In this document: positions 1 to 6,034 of the stretch, piece after piece
Numbering within the stretch: the stretch's first letter is position 1
Layout: each line of letters begins with the position of its first letter
NCBI GenBank assembly: GCA_018399295.1
Contig: JAGYOO010000053.1
Coordinates: forward strand, 1 to 7,862
Origin: Candidatus Omnitrophota bacterium
GTDB lineage: Bacteria > Omnitrophota > Gorgyraeia > B26-G9
DNA: 7,862 nt
Direction: 5' to 3'
The notes under the pieces: model-generated
Databases searched by the model: none
What the model was told of the DNA's origin: nothing
The model's input: only the letters and a program-made list of their open reading frames with translations
Made by a program: the position numbers and the translations under genes

Positions 1-60
1 AATCAGCCCGAACGCCACCAGCCCCGCCAGCCCGCGCAGCAGAGCTTTTCCCGGAGGGGA
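1..60. other. GC-rich edge, possible fragment of a gene
   Basis: This short GC-rich stretch contrasts with the AT-rich repeats that follow and looks coding in composition. On the minus strand one frame reads a leucine-rich hydrophobic peptide (ALLRGLAGLVAFGLI) with mostly G/C third bases, as at the start of a membrane protein running out of the window. No ATG precedes it, because the frame runs back into the 8-mer repeat at 64-95. All three plus-strand frames also stay open until stops between 63 and 78. I cannot choose between a gene edge, a truncated gene and chance. Confidence 0.2.
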
Positions 61-63
61 TAT

Positions 64-95
64 GAACTTATAAGCTGATAAGCTAATGAGCTTCG
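64..95. repeat. Degenerate 8-mer tandem repeat, RAGCTNAT type
   Basis: Four consecutive 8-base units are visible: GAACTTAT, AAGCTGAT, AAGCTAAT and GAGCTTCG. The same type of unit recurs three times at 6058-6081 inside the end of hydE. This is therefore a dispersed short repeat of this genome rather than a local accident. Confidence 0.6.
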
Positions 96-110
96 TCCTC
101 TTTAAAATTT

Positions 111-143
111 GATTAATCTGATTTTAGAATGATTAATCTGATT
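111..143. repeat. Direct repeat GATTAATCTGATT, two copies
   Basis: The 13-mer GATTAATCTGATT occurs at 111-123 and again at 131-143, a period of 20 bases, in AT-rich intergenic DNA. No gene or operator assignment is possible from the sequence. Confidence 0.6.
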
Positions 144-171
144 AAGATGCTCGAGCACGAAGCGCGTGTCT

Positions 172-639
172 TATCCTGAAATAGTTGACACTTTTTTCAT
201 TTACCGCGCTAATTTGATAGTATTCTTTTAACCACAGAGAACACAGAGTGAAAAATAAAAATTTCCTGGTCGGCAGGCAGGGAGATTAAGCTTTTGCACT
301 CTGTGTACTTGCGCTTTTATACTCTGTGTACTAAGAAAATAACCGTCAGTATTTATTTAAAACAAAAAATAAGTCCACAGAGGTAAAAAAAGCTCAAAGA
401 GATCCTGTTTTTTCTTTTCTCTGTGCCCTCCGTGTGCTCTGTGGTTAATTTTTTAATCTTTTTTACGCCGTTACCGCCTACGATAAGGGCATTATCGTTA
501 GCGTAATACGTTGCCGATTTCATCTTATCCTGAAATTGCTACCACTTTTTAAGTTAAAATTAACATGTTTCTGCTGTAAGTCGCTGAATTATCCTTTGAT
601 TCATTGACAGGCTCCTTTTTGTCAACCATTTTCAGGATA
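172..639. mobile_element. Possible gene-less transposable element or IS remnant with terminal inverted repeats
   Basis: The left end (172-197) begins TATCCTGAAATAGTTGACA and runs into a T-tract. The right end (615-639), read on the minus strand, begins TATCCTGAAAATGGTTGACA, so the two form imperfect terminal inverted repeats 468 bp apart overall. A third, direct copy lies inside at 526-550 (TATCCTGAAATTGCTACCAC, then a T-tract). TGTC lies just outside both ends (167-170 and 640-643) and could be part of a target duplication. The inside has no transposase and no open frame of note. It holds CACAGAG-type repeats and a perfect hairpin CGATAA/TTATCG at 481-497. It may be a MITE, a decayed IS, or nested insertions at different ends. 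Confidence 0.4.
230..446. repeat. Inverted pair of CACAGAG-type dispersed repeats
   Basis: The left arm at 230-248 reads AACCACAGAGAACACAGAG. The right arm at 419-446 contains CTCTGTG and ends CTCTGTGGTT, its inverted counterpart. Weaker partial copies (CTCTGTGTAC, CCACAGAGG) lie between. Repeats of this type are common in intergenic DNA of many uncultured bacteria. Their function is not established. Confidence 0.6.
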
Positions 640-674
640 TGTCACGTTCTCTGCCCTCTCTACTCTTAAGTCTG

Positions 675-730
675 CCTCTCTGTGTTCTCTATTATTATTC
701 TCTGTGCTCTCTGTGTCTCTGTGGTTTAAT
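675..730. repeat. Further CTCTGTG-type repeat block
   Basis: CTCTGTGTTCTCT, CTCTGTGCTCT, CTGTGTCTCT and CTGTGGTTTAAT follow one another. This is the same motif family as the right arm at 419-446 and in the same orientation. It lies just outside the right terminal repeat of the 172-639 element. The 66-codon open frame here (639-839) is translated low-complexity repeat, not a gene. Confidence 0.6.
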
Positions 731-739
731 TTTCTTTTC

Positions 740-774
740 TTTTGTCTTTTGTCTTTTGTCTTTTGTCTTTTGTC
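740..774. repeat. Heptamer tandem array (TTTTGTC) x5
   Basis: Five perfect, uninterrupted TTTTGTC units, then decaying variants rich in CTGTCTTC up to about 820. A tract this uniform is prone to slippage, so its copy number may vary between strains. Confidence 0.85.
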
Positions 775-822
775 TTTTTTCTGTCTTCTGTTTTCCGGCT
801 TCAGACTTCTGTCTTCTTGTCT

Positions 823-838
823 TAAGACTTAAGTCTTA
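823..838. repeat. Perfect 16-bp palindrome TAAGACTTAAGTCTTA
   Basis: The two halves TAAGACTT and AAGTCTTA are exact reverse complements with no spacer. Related TTAAGTC heptamers occur at 6021-6034, just beyond hydE. It follows the TTTTGTC array, which suggests one family of 7-base units. Another short hairpin (GGCGC, loop TTCA, GCGCC) lies at 893-906. Nothing gene-like is visible between 839 and 915. Confidence 0.6.
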
Positions 839-916
839 GGTCGAGCTTATCGTTCTCAAGTGAGCAAAACGAACGTCCACATAGCACATAGCGGCGCTTC
901 AGCGCCTCAGAAAAGC

Positions 917-952
917 ATAAAAAAAGACCCGGTTTTTTTCAACCGGGTCTTT
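917..952 (-). terminator. Intrinsic terminator of glnS
   Basis: A perfect 12-bp stem (923-934 with 941-952, core GACCCGG/CCGGGTC) with a 6-base loop lies 33 bases past the glnS stop. Read on the minus strand it is followed by a run of T, the classic Rho-independent form. The plus strand lacks a comparable T-tract after the stem, so it serves glnS. Confidence 0.9.
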
Positions 953-985
953 CACTTTATTTCTACCCTGATTCCGGATCTCCGG

Positions 986-2659
986 CTACTGATTCTTTTT
1001 TATCTTTGCCCAGCTATCTTTAAGCGATACCGCTCGGTTAAACACCAGCTTGTCCGATACTGATTCAAGGTCCAGACAGAAATATCCCTGCCGCTCGAAC
1101 TGAAATATATCCCCGGCCTTACTTCCGGACAGCGAAGGTTCTACGCGGCAGTCTTCAATAACCTTTAGTGAATCAGGATTCAGCAGAGATGTGAAGTCTT
1201 CTCCTTCTTCGGTCTCGGACGGGTTTTCCCGCGTGAACAGATGATCGTATATCCTTATCTCGGCAGGTAACGCGTGCCGGGCTGAAACCCAGTGAAGCGT
1301 TGCCTTTACTTTCCGTCCATCCAGGGCATCTCCACCCCGGGTTTCCGGATCATGGACGCAGCGCAGCTCTACAACTTCGCCGGCGGCATTCTTTATAACT
1401 TCCCGGCAGGTGATAAAATAGGCGTACCGCAGTCTTACCTCCCGGCCCGGAGCCAGACGGAAAAACTTCTTAACCGGCTCTTCCATAAAATCATCCTGTT
1501 CGATATAAAGCTCACGGGAAAAAGGCACCTGCCGCGTCCCTAAATCAGGGTCTTCCGGATTATTCACCGCGTTCAGGTATTCCTCCCGGTCCTCAGGATA
1601 ATTCTCAATCACTACCTTAAGCGGCCGCAGCACTGCCATCCGGCGCGGTGCCCGTTTATTCAGGTCTTCGCGCAAAGAATTTTCCAGCACACTGATATCG
1701 ATCAGACTGTTGAATTTGGCCACCCCGATCCTGGCGCAAAAGGCGCGGATCGCTTCCGGAGTGTACCCGCGCCGGCGCAGACCGGAAAGGGTCGGCATCC
1801 GGGGATCTTCCCAGCCGCTGACCAGTTTCTCTTGGACCAGCTGCAGAAGTTTCCGCTTGCTCATCACTGTGTAGCTTAAATTTAACCGGGCAAACTCGAT
1901 CTGGCGGGGATGAAAGACTTCCAGCTCCTTTAAAAACCAGTCATAAAGCGACCGGTGATTCTCAAACTCCAGGGTACAGACCGAATGGGTAATACCTTCG
2001 ATAGAATCACTCAGACCGTGGGCAAAATCATACATCGGATAAATGCACCAGGTATCTCCGGTACGATGGTGAGTGGCCCTGAGGATCCGGTAGACAACCG
2101 GATCGCGCATATTAAAATTTGCCGACGCCATGTCGATTTTCGCCCGCAGGGTGCGGGATCCATCCGGAAACTCACCGGCCCGCATCCGGATGAACAGGTC
2201 CAGATTTTCCTCTACGCTCCGCTCCCGAAAGGGGCTTTCCCGACCCGGTTCAGTCAGCGTTCCCCGAAACTGCCGCATCTCCTCCGGACTCAGATCACAG
2301 ACATAGGCCTTGCCCCGCCGGATCAGTTCCAGCGCGTACTGATACAGCTGTTCAAAATAATCCGAGGCGTAAAACTCGCGGTCTTCCCAGTCAAACCCCA
2401 GCCAGCGCACATCCTGTTTGATCGAATCAACATACTCGACTTCTTCTTTACTCGGATTCGTGTCGTCAAACCGCAGATTACACAGCCCGTCGTAAGTCCG
2501 GGCCAGCCCGAAATTAAGACAGATGGACTTCGCGTGTCCGATATGCAGATACCCGTTCGGCTCCGGAGGAAACCGGGTGTGGACCTTGCAGCTAAAGATG
2601 TTCTGCTCAAGGTCTTTCTCGATTATCTCAGTAATGAAATTCTCTTTAGGTCTTTCCAT
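986..2659 (-). CDS. glnS: Glutaminyl-tRNA synthetase
   Basis: This class I aminoacyl-tRNA synthetase ligates glutamine to tRNA-Gln in the cytoplasm. At 557 residues it is full length (the E. coli enzyme is about 554). Visible signatures are the ATP-binding HIGH motif at 39-42 within [14 protein letters not shown], the GlnRS segment FRGTLTEPG at 131-139, CIYPMYDF at 205-212, and MSKRK at 266-270, the family's version of KMSKS. The C-terminal anticodon-binding beta-barrel half runs from about 340, with GTRQVPFS at 374-381 and [12 protein letters not shown] at 519-530. The ATG start matches the known N-terminus of the family (NFITEII, then [11 protein letters not shown]). No Shine-Dalgarno sequence precedes it, and the promoter sits almost on the ATG. 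Its presence means the organism need not rely solely on the GatCAB transamidation route for Gln-tRNA. It is followed by a strong terminator. Confidence 0.98.
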   Translation of the reverse strand: MERPKENFITEIIEKDLEQNIFSCKVHTRFPPEPNGYLHIGHAKSICLNFGLARTYDGLCNLRFDDTNPSKEEVEYVDSIKQDVRWLGFDWEDREFYASDYFEQLYQYALELIRRGKAYVCDLSPEEMRQFRGTLTEPGRESPFRERSVEENLDLFIRMRAGEFPDGSRTLRAKIDMASANFNMRDPVVYRILRATHHRTGDTWCIYPMYDFAHGLSDSIEGITHSVCTLEFENHRSLYDWFLKELEVFHPRQIEFARLNLSYTVMSKRKLLQLVQEKLVSGWEDPRMPTLSGLRRRGYTPEAIRAFCARIGVAKFNSLIDISVLENSLREDLNKRAPRRMAVLRPLKVVIENYPEDREEYLNAVNNPEDPDLGTRQVPFSRELYIEQDDFMEEPVKKFFRLAPGREVRLRYAYFITCREVIKNAAGEVVELRCVHDPETRGGDALDGRKVKATLHWVSARHALPAEIRIYDHLFTRENPSETEEGEDFTSLLNPDSLKVIEDCRVEPSLSGSKAGDIFQFERQGYFCLDLESVSDKLVFNRAVSLKDSWAKIKKNQ

Positions 2660-2668
2660 AATGTTCTG

Positions 2669-2697
2669 ATTGTACCGGGTTTAAGGATATCCGTCAA
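2669..2697 (-). promoter_or_regulatory. Sigma-70-type promoter of glnS
   Basis: On the minus strand, TTGACG (2692-2697) and TACAAT (2669-2674) are separated by exactly 17 bases, 5 of 6 consensus bases each. Only nine bases lie between the -10 box and the glnS ATG. The usual start point would leave a leader of about three bases (see findings). Confidence 0.75.
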
Positions 2698-2709
2698 GAT
2701 ACGCTGATA

Positions 2710-3066
2710 CTAACTCAGGATCAGGATCAGCCCGAAGATAACTTGAAAAACAGCGCCAATACGAAAGAAAATCAGAGATCGGCCGGCATACCATTCCACC
2801 AGATTTTGGGCCGCTCGCGCCTTCAAAAAGAAGAACGCCTTGAACAAGCCGATAATCCCGAACGCGGTAACTATTCTGGCCAGAATCCCCGGAACCTGAG
2901 CCGTAGCTCCGATTATCAGCCCGGAAAGAAACAGCGTTGCCAGAAATAACTGCCAGCGTAAAGACTTCCAGCTTTTTCTCTGCAGACGCTTACGAAGAAG
3001 CTCCGGCTTAAACAGGAAAACTCCTCCCATCCCTATCCATATAACACCGATCAGATTACTTAACAT
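2710..3066 (-). CDS. Small four-helix membrane protein of unknown function
   Basis: I do not recognise this 118-residue protein. It has four hydrophobic stretches, at about 3-19, 38-56, 61-81 and 97-117. A basic segment between the first two (KPELLRKRLQRKSWKSLR) suggests a cytoplasmic loop. There is no signal peptidase site and no obvious catalytic motif. The ATG is supported by a strong ribosome site (AAGGAGGA, 3071-3078) and a good promoter just upstream. It ends 50 bases before glnS on the same strand with no terminator between, so read-through into glnS is possible, although glnS has its own promoter. A small inner-membrane protein of an uncharacterised DUF family is the safest description. 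Confidence 0.85.
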   Translation of the reverse strand: MLSNLIGVIWIGMGGVFLFKPELLRKRLQRKSWKSLRWQLFLATLFLSGLIIGATAQVPGILARIVTAFGIIGLFKAFFFLKARAAQNLVEWYAGRSLIFFRIGAVFQVIFGLILILS

Positions 3067-3083
3067 TTTCTCCTCCTTGAGAG

Positions 3084-3112
3084 ATTGTAGCCCAAAACGC
3101 GGTCCTGGTAAA
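3084..3112 (-). promoter_or_regulatory. Sigma-70-type promoter of the small membrane protein gene
   Basis: On the minus strand, TTTACC (3107-3112) and TACAAT (3084-3089) are 17 bases apart. The expected start point falls at the beginning of the AAGGAGGA ribosome site, giving a leader of only about a dozen bases. No equally good promoter was found for the divergent plus-strand gene in the rest of this intergenic region. Confidence 0.65.
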
Positions 3113-3178
3113 GAAAATTGGACTTCAGTATCAAACTATCGGAACAACATTTGCTGATTTCTCAGGAAAAACAGGAAA

Positions 3179-4102
3179 ATGGTCATGAACACTATTTTAA
3201 CCGAAAAGATCAGAGTCGGAGTAAGCGCCTGCAACTATGGCTGCAAGACAAGGTATAACCACCGGGGCTGGAGCCGGATCGAGGCCCTGGGACGGGAAAA
3301 AGATGACTTTATCTGGACACCGGTCTGTCCGGAGGTTAGCGCCGGTCTTGGAATCCCGCGGCCCGCGATCCATCTTTCCGGCGGCAGCGGCACCGACTTC
3401 TGGGACGGCAGCGCGAAAGTAAAAAATAAACATGGATCTGACCTGACGGAGGTGATGATCGAAGGCTCCCGCGCCGCGCTGGAGACCTTGCGACGGAGCG
3501 GCATTGAGGCCTTTGTCTTTACCGAAGGCAGCCCTTCCTGCGGCGTTTACCGGACCAGCCTTAAAAACAGACGCATGGGAAAGCCGCCGGGAATATTCGG
3601 CAGCCTGCTGCTGTCTGAAAGACTGTTCCTGATCCCCGCGCTTGATCTGGAAAGTCCCTGGAAGTGGTGGGACTGGCAACGCCGGCTGACTGCCTTTGTC
3701 TGGCTCAAGCAGCAGCCGCTTACGTCCAAAAGAGAAGTCTATGATGTCTGGCATATTTTAAAATACCTGTGCCAGGAGATCGATCGGCCTATCTCCGACC
3801 GGATCGGACACGAACTTGCCGGAATCAGAAGATTAACCCGAGAGAAGGCGGATCAGCACAGGTTTCAGATCGAGGATATCCTACGCCGTCCTTCCACACT
3901 TTCCCGGATTCAGGGGTCAATGCTCAAACATTACTCCCATTACCGAAAAAATCTCGGGTTATGGCCAATTGATGTCGAGCCTCCGGTCCTGGACAAGGGA
4001 AAGCGGAATTTCGTAAGCAAGCTGAGGATCCTGGAACGCAAGGCCTTTGATATCGGCATATTTTTCGGCGGCACTCCGGTCCAATACCGGCCAAACCGCT
4101 AG
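3179..4102 (+). CDS. DUF523/TudS-like iron-sulfur protein with long C-terminal half
   Basis: Residues about 11-155 match the DUF523 family, whose studied member TudS is a 2-thiouracil desulfidase using a [4Fe-4S] cluster held by three cysteines. The three expected cysteines are in place: Cys18 (VGVSACNYG), Cys50 (PVCPEVSAGLGIPRP) and Cys121 (EGSPSCG). Residues 156-307 are extra. They contain WHILKYL near 190 and a stretch around 235-260 (LRRPSTLSRIQGSMLKHY) that loosely resembles DUF1722, a domain often fused to DUF523, but the match is weak. The total of 307 residues fits such a fusion. The start could be ATG 3179 or ATG 3185; AGGA at 3173-3176 is better spaced for the second. It is cytosolic, with no membrane segments. 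Its substrate is unknown: sulfur removal from a thio-base is a family-based guess. Confidence 0.85.
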   Translation: MVMNTILTEKIRVGVSACNYGCKTRYNHRGWSRIEALGREKDDFIWTPVCPEVSAGLGIPRPAIHLSGGSGTDFWDGSAKVKNKHGSDLTEVMIEGSRAALETLRRSGIEAFVFTEGSPSCGVYRTSLKNRRMGKPPGIFGSLLLSERLFLIPALDLESPWKWWDWQRRLTAFVWLKQQPLTSKREVYDVWHILKYLCQEIDRPISDRIGHELAGIRRLTREKADQHRFQIEDILRRPSTLSRIQGSMLKHYSHYRKNLGLWPIDVEPPVLDKGKRNFVSKLRILERKAFDIGIFFGGTPVQYRPNR

Positions 4103-4911
4103 TCCTGTTTTTTCTTTGGCCCGCTTTTTTCCCCCAGCCGCCGGACTTCCTGCCGCAACTCTTCCAGACTGCGGGAAACAGCCTCTATATCCGCTCCGGA
4201 TGCCGGTTCCTTGTCCTTTTCCCTGACGTCCGAGCCGACGAAAAAAGTGGTAAGCGAGGCCGTTACATAACCGAATACGCTGAAGGCATATACCGCCAGA
4301 AACAGGCACAGCATCCTCCCCTCCGGAGTTCGCGGCCAGTATTCGCTTCCCATGGTTGTAATCACCATTGCCGTCCACCAGACAAACTCGGCATAGCTCT
4401 CCACGTTTTCCGCGGCTTCTCTCTCAAACGCGTACATCCCGGCGCCGCCGGCAAGGATCACGATAACCGTCAGACCCAGGACAAACGGCAGCCCGCGCCG
4501 GCTCATGCTCGCCCCCAGAGCGCGCATTCCCCGGTTTACCGAGGCAAGCAGCCGGACCAGCTGGACTCCCCGCGCGGCCCGAAAGGCCCGAAGGACCCGC
4601 AGAGCGCGAAACACGCGGAATATCCGCAAAGCGGGGATTACCAGGGAGACCGCGGTAAGCCAGTTAGAACGGAGATACTTAAGTTTGCGGGGTGAAAGCG
4701 CAAACTCAACCACAAAATCAAAAATAAAAATAACCCAGATGATATTAAACAGCAGCAGAAAAAAGGGATTCAGGGTAAGCGTAAGGTCCACTATAAGCAG
4801 GATCAGCCAGACAAATCCAAAAACAAGCATCGGCATTTCCATCCAGTCGCGGAACTGCTCCAGGATCTGATCCCTTTCCCGCTCGATCTGCTCGTTATTT
4901 TCATCTCTCAT
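4099..4911 (-). CDS. Six-helix voltage-gated-type ion channel with atypical filter
   Basis: The 270-residue protein has the plan of a tetrameric voltage-gated cation channel. S1 is about 27-46, S2 about 50-72 (with acidic D65 and E69), S3 about 83-95, and S4 about 96-114 with seven arginines at every third position (R96 to R114). S5 is about 141-162, the pore helix about 173-184 and S6 about 200-225. The filter reads TTMGSEYWP (185-193) instead of the potassium signature TVGYGD; I believe bacterial channels with this type of filter form their own subgroup, and their ion preference cannot be read from sequence. The C-terminus (238-260, IEAVSRSLEELRQEVRRLG) should form a short coiled coil, as in other tetramers. 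The start overlaps the stop of the DUF421 gene (TGATG), which implies coupled translation. Its stop shares a CTAG with the convergent gene. Confidence 0.9.
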   Translation of the reverse strand: MRDENNEQIERERDQILEQFRDWMEMPMLVFGFVWLILLIVDLTLTLNPFFLLLFNIIWVIFIFDFVVEFALSPRKLKYLRSNWLTAVSLVIPALRIFRVFRALRVLRAFRAARGVQLVRLLASVNRGMRALGASMSRRGLPFVLGLTVIVILAGGAGMYAFEREAAENVESYAEFVWWTAMVITTMGSEYWPRTPEGRMLCLFLAVYAFSVFGYVTASLTTFFVGSDVREKDKEPASGADIEAVSRSLEELRQEVRRLGEKSGPKKKQD

Positions 4912-5441
4912 CAGCCGTCCGCCGATTTCGGATTATTCACGTCCTGAAGCGCTGACTTTGACTGCCCTTTTCGGATAACCGCGAACGTTCCATCGGTCTC
5001 CAGGATAACGGCCTCGACATCCTCTAAAGAAGAATACCCGGCTGAACGCACTGCCTGCAGGATCTCCGGTTCGTTGACCCGTTCCTTTATTAGGGCCTGC
5101 TTCAGGGATTCACCCTGATAAAAAAGCATCTGCGGTTCAGACTTTATCAACCGGTTAAACAGTTTCATCCGCACCGCTGTCCAGGCCACCCCGAACTGCA
5201 GCCCGATCAGCACGAGAAAAGACACAGCGCTTTCACTTAAACTAATATTCGAATCAAGCAGGGTAGTCGATAGATTGGAACCGATCGCCACGGTTACCAC
5301 AAGGTCAAAGGCGTTCATCTTTGATAAGATCCGTTTGCCCGAGACCCGGAGAAAAACCACCAGCAGCGCGCAGGAAAGAACTCCGATCACCAGCACCCGT
5401 GACAGAGAAAAGAAATCATGAAAGAATATATTCTGTTTCAC
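4911..5441 (-). CDS. DUF421 (YetF/YcaP-type) membrane protein
   Basis: The 176-residue protein has three membrane helices (about 13-32, 43-61, 72-90) and a soluble C-terminal domain. It carries the DUF421 signature RVSGKRILSKMNAFDLVVTVAIGS (residues 32-55, conserved GKR and FDLVV) and the later LLFYQGE (106-111 region), EILQAVRSAGY and LEDVEAVILETDGTFAVI. The biochemical role of the family is not established; members occur in diverse bacteria, including the Bacillus YetF group. I use the GTG at 5441 because an in-frame TAA lies four codons upstream and the next in-frame starts would cut into the first helix. An 8-bp hairpin sits directly before this GTG. It is the first gene of a two-gene unit with the channel. 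A combined role in membrane or ion homeostasis is only an inference from this coupling. Confidence 0.9.
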   Translation of the reverse strand: MKQNIFFHDFFSLSRVLVIGVLSCALLVVFLRVSGKRILSKMNAFDLVVTVAIGSNLSTTLLDSNISLSESAVSFLVLIGLQFGVAWTAVRMKLFNRLIKSEPQMLFYQGESLKQALIKERVNEPEILQAVRSAGYSSLEDVEAVILETDGTFAVIRKGQSKSALQDVNNPKSADG

Positions 5442-5464
5442 GGAAAAAGTTTACCCCTTTTTCC
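5442..5464 (-). promoter_or_regulatory. Hairpin abutting the GTG start of the DUF421 gene
   Basis: GGAAAAAG and CTTTTTCC (5457-5464 and 5442-5449 on the minus strand) form a perfect 8-bp stem with a 7-base loop ending at the base before the GTG. The G-run that could serve as ribosome site spans the stem and loop. It may tune initiation or bring the G-run nearer the start codon. Confidence 0.45.
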
Positions 5465-5545
5465 TGCGAAAAAGAAATGGCTCTCCTCCTCTTTTTTCTG
5501 TTTTAAATACTGAAATAACGGATTCTTCGTAGAAAAACAGATTAG

Positions 5546-5927
5546 CAATTTCAGAGAAGCTTTGTGCCTGCCCTTAATAGTTTTAGGTGTAAGGTTTTAA
5601 GTGAAAAGAAAAAAGATGAAAACATCAGCATCTGGTAATCTACCGTGCGCCTTAGGAAGCGCAGGAGCAGTCCTATGTTTTGGTTTTTCCGTGAAGTGCT
5701 CACCTGAGATCCCCTTTTAGGGGTTGGGGGTCTTACAGGAAATGACCGAAACATTCGCTCCGAGCACTCCGTGCGCCTGCTTTCTTTGCCTACTTTTCCC
5801 AGGGTAAAATTTACCACGGGTAAATTTCCCTGCTGGACGCCATTTGGCGGTCATTTAATTAAGTAGCTGGGGGTGTCAGGACATCCCAGGGGGCAGGCAT
5901 AGCCCCCTAAAAGCTTCCCTGAAATTC
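5546..5927. other. Structured inverted-repeat element, candidate ncRNA or MITE
   Basis: The ends are inverted repeats: AATTTCAGAGAAGCTT (5547-5562) against 5911-5926, 15 of 16 complementary, followed inward by TGCCTGCCC (5565-5573) against GGGCAGGCA (5891-5899). Inside are many further helices: 5695-5701 with 5762-5768 (7 bp); 5703-5714 with 5726-5739 (12 bp, TA bulge); 5740-5748 with 5848-5856 (9 bp); 5807-5815 with 5819-5827 (9 bp); 5867-5876 with 5881-5889 (9 bp, one bulge); 5888-5894 with 5902-5908 (7 bp). A 10-mer CCGTGCGCCT is repeated at 5643 and 5769. TAG flanks both ends. The 88-codon minus-strand open frame across it (5551-5817) has no recognisable domain and its codons coincide with the stems. 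The rest of 5442-6033 shows no gene. Confidence 0.5.
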
Positions 5928-5976
5928 TAGAATAAAAACAGCCAGTTAAAAGTATAGTCTTGCTACGGACAAACCC

Positions 5977-6000
5977 AAAAAATCCAACTTACGAAGTTGG
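5977..6000 (-). terminator. Intrinsic terminator of the hydG-hydE operon
   Basis: On the minus strand CCAACTT, loop CGT, AAGTTGG forms a perfect 7-bp stem followed by A and six T, 34 bases past the hydE stop. The stem is short with a three-base loop, so it may be only moderately efficient. Confidence 0.6.
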
Positions 6001-6020
6001 TCTGGTTCTTTATCCTTGTC

Positions 6021-6034
6021 TTAAGTCTTAAGTC
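6021..6034. repeat. TTAAGTC heptamer, two copies
   Basis: Two exact TTAAGTC units abut, then decaying TAAAATC. The second unit supplies the first base of the hydE stop codon region. They resemble the palindrome at 823-838. Confidence 0.5.

Noticed and set aside
64..143. CRISPR array suggested by the short repeats
   Set aside because: The units are 8 to 13 bases, degenerate and without unique spacers of regular length; no cas genes are present.
481..497. Hairpin CGATAA/TTATCG as a terminator
   Set aside because: The stem is only six AT-containing pairs and no T-tract follows directly on either strand.
639..839. 66-codon plus-strand open frame rich in Leu, Phe, Ser and Cys
   Set aside because: It is the translation of CTCTGTG and TTTTGTC repeats; the hydrophobic look comes from the T-rich heptamers.
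1955..2707. 250-codon plus-strand open frame opposite glnS
   Set aside because: glnS on the other strand is a complete, well-conserved enzyme; this frame has no ribosome site or known domain and is a codon-bias shadow.
3197..3754. 185-codon minus-strand open frame opposite the TudS-like gene
   Set aside because: The plus-strand frame carries all three conserved cysteine motifs; the antisense frame is proline- and alanine-rich with no recognisable family.
5551..5817. 88-codon minus-strand open frame
   Set aside because: It runs through the inverted-repeat element, starts inside the 5807-5827 hairpin, has no recognisable domain and no ribosome site; the structure explains the sequence better.
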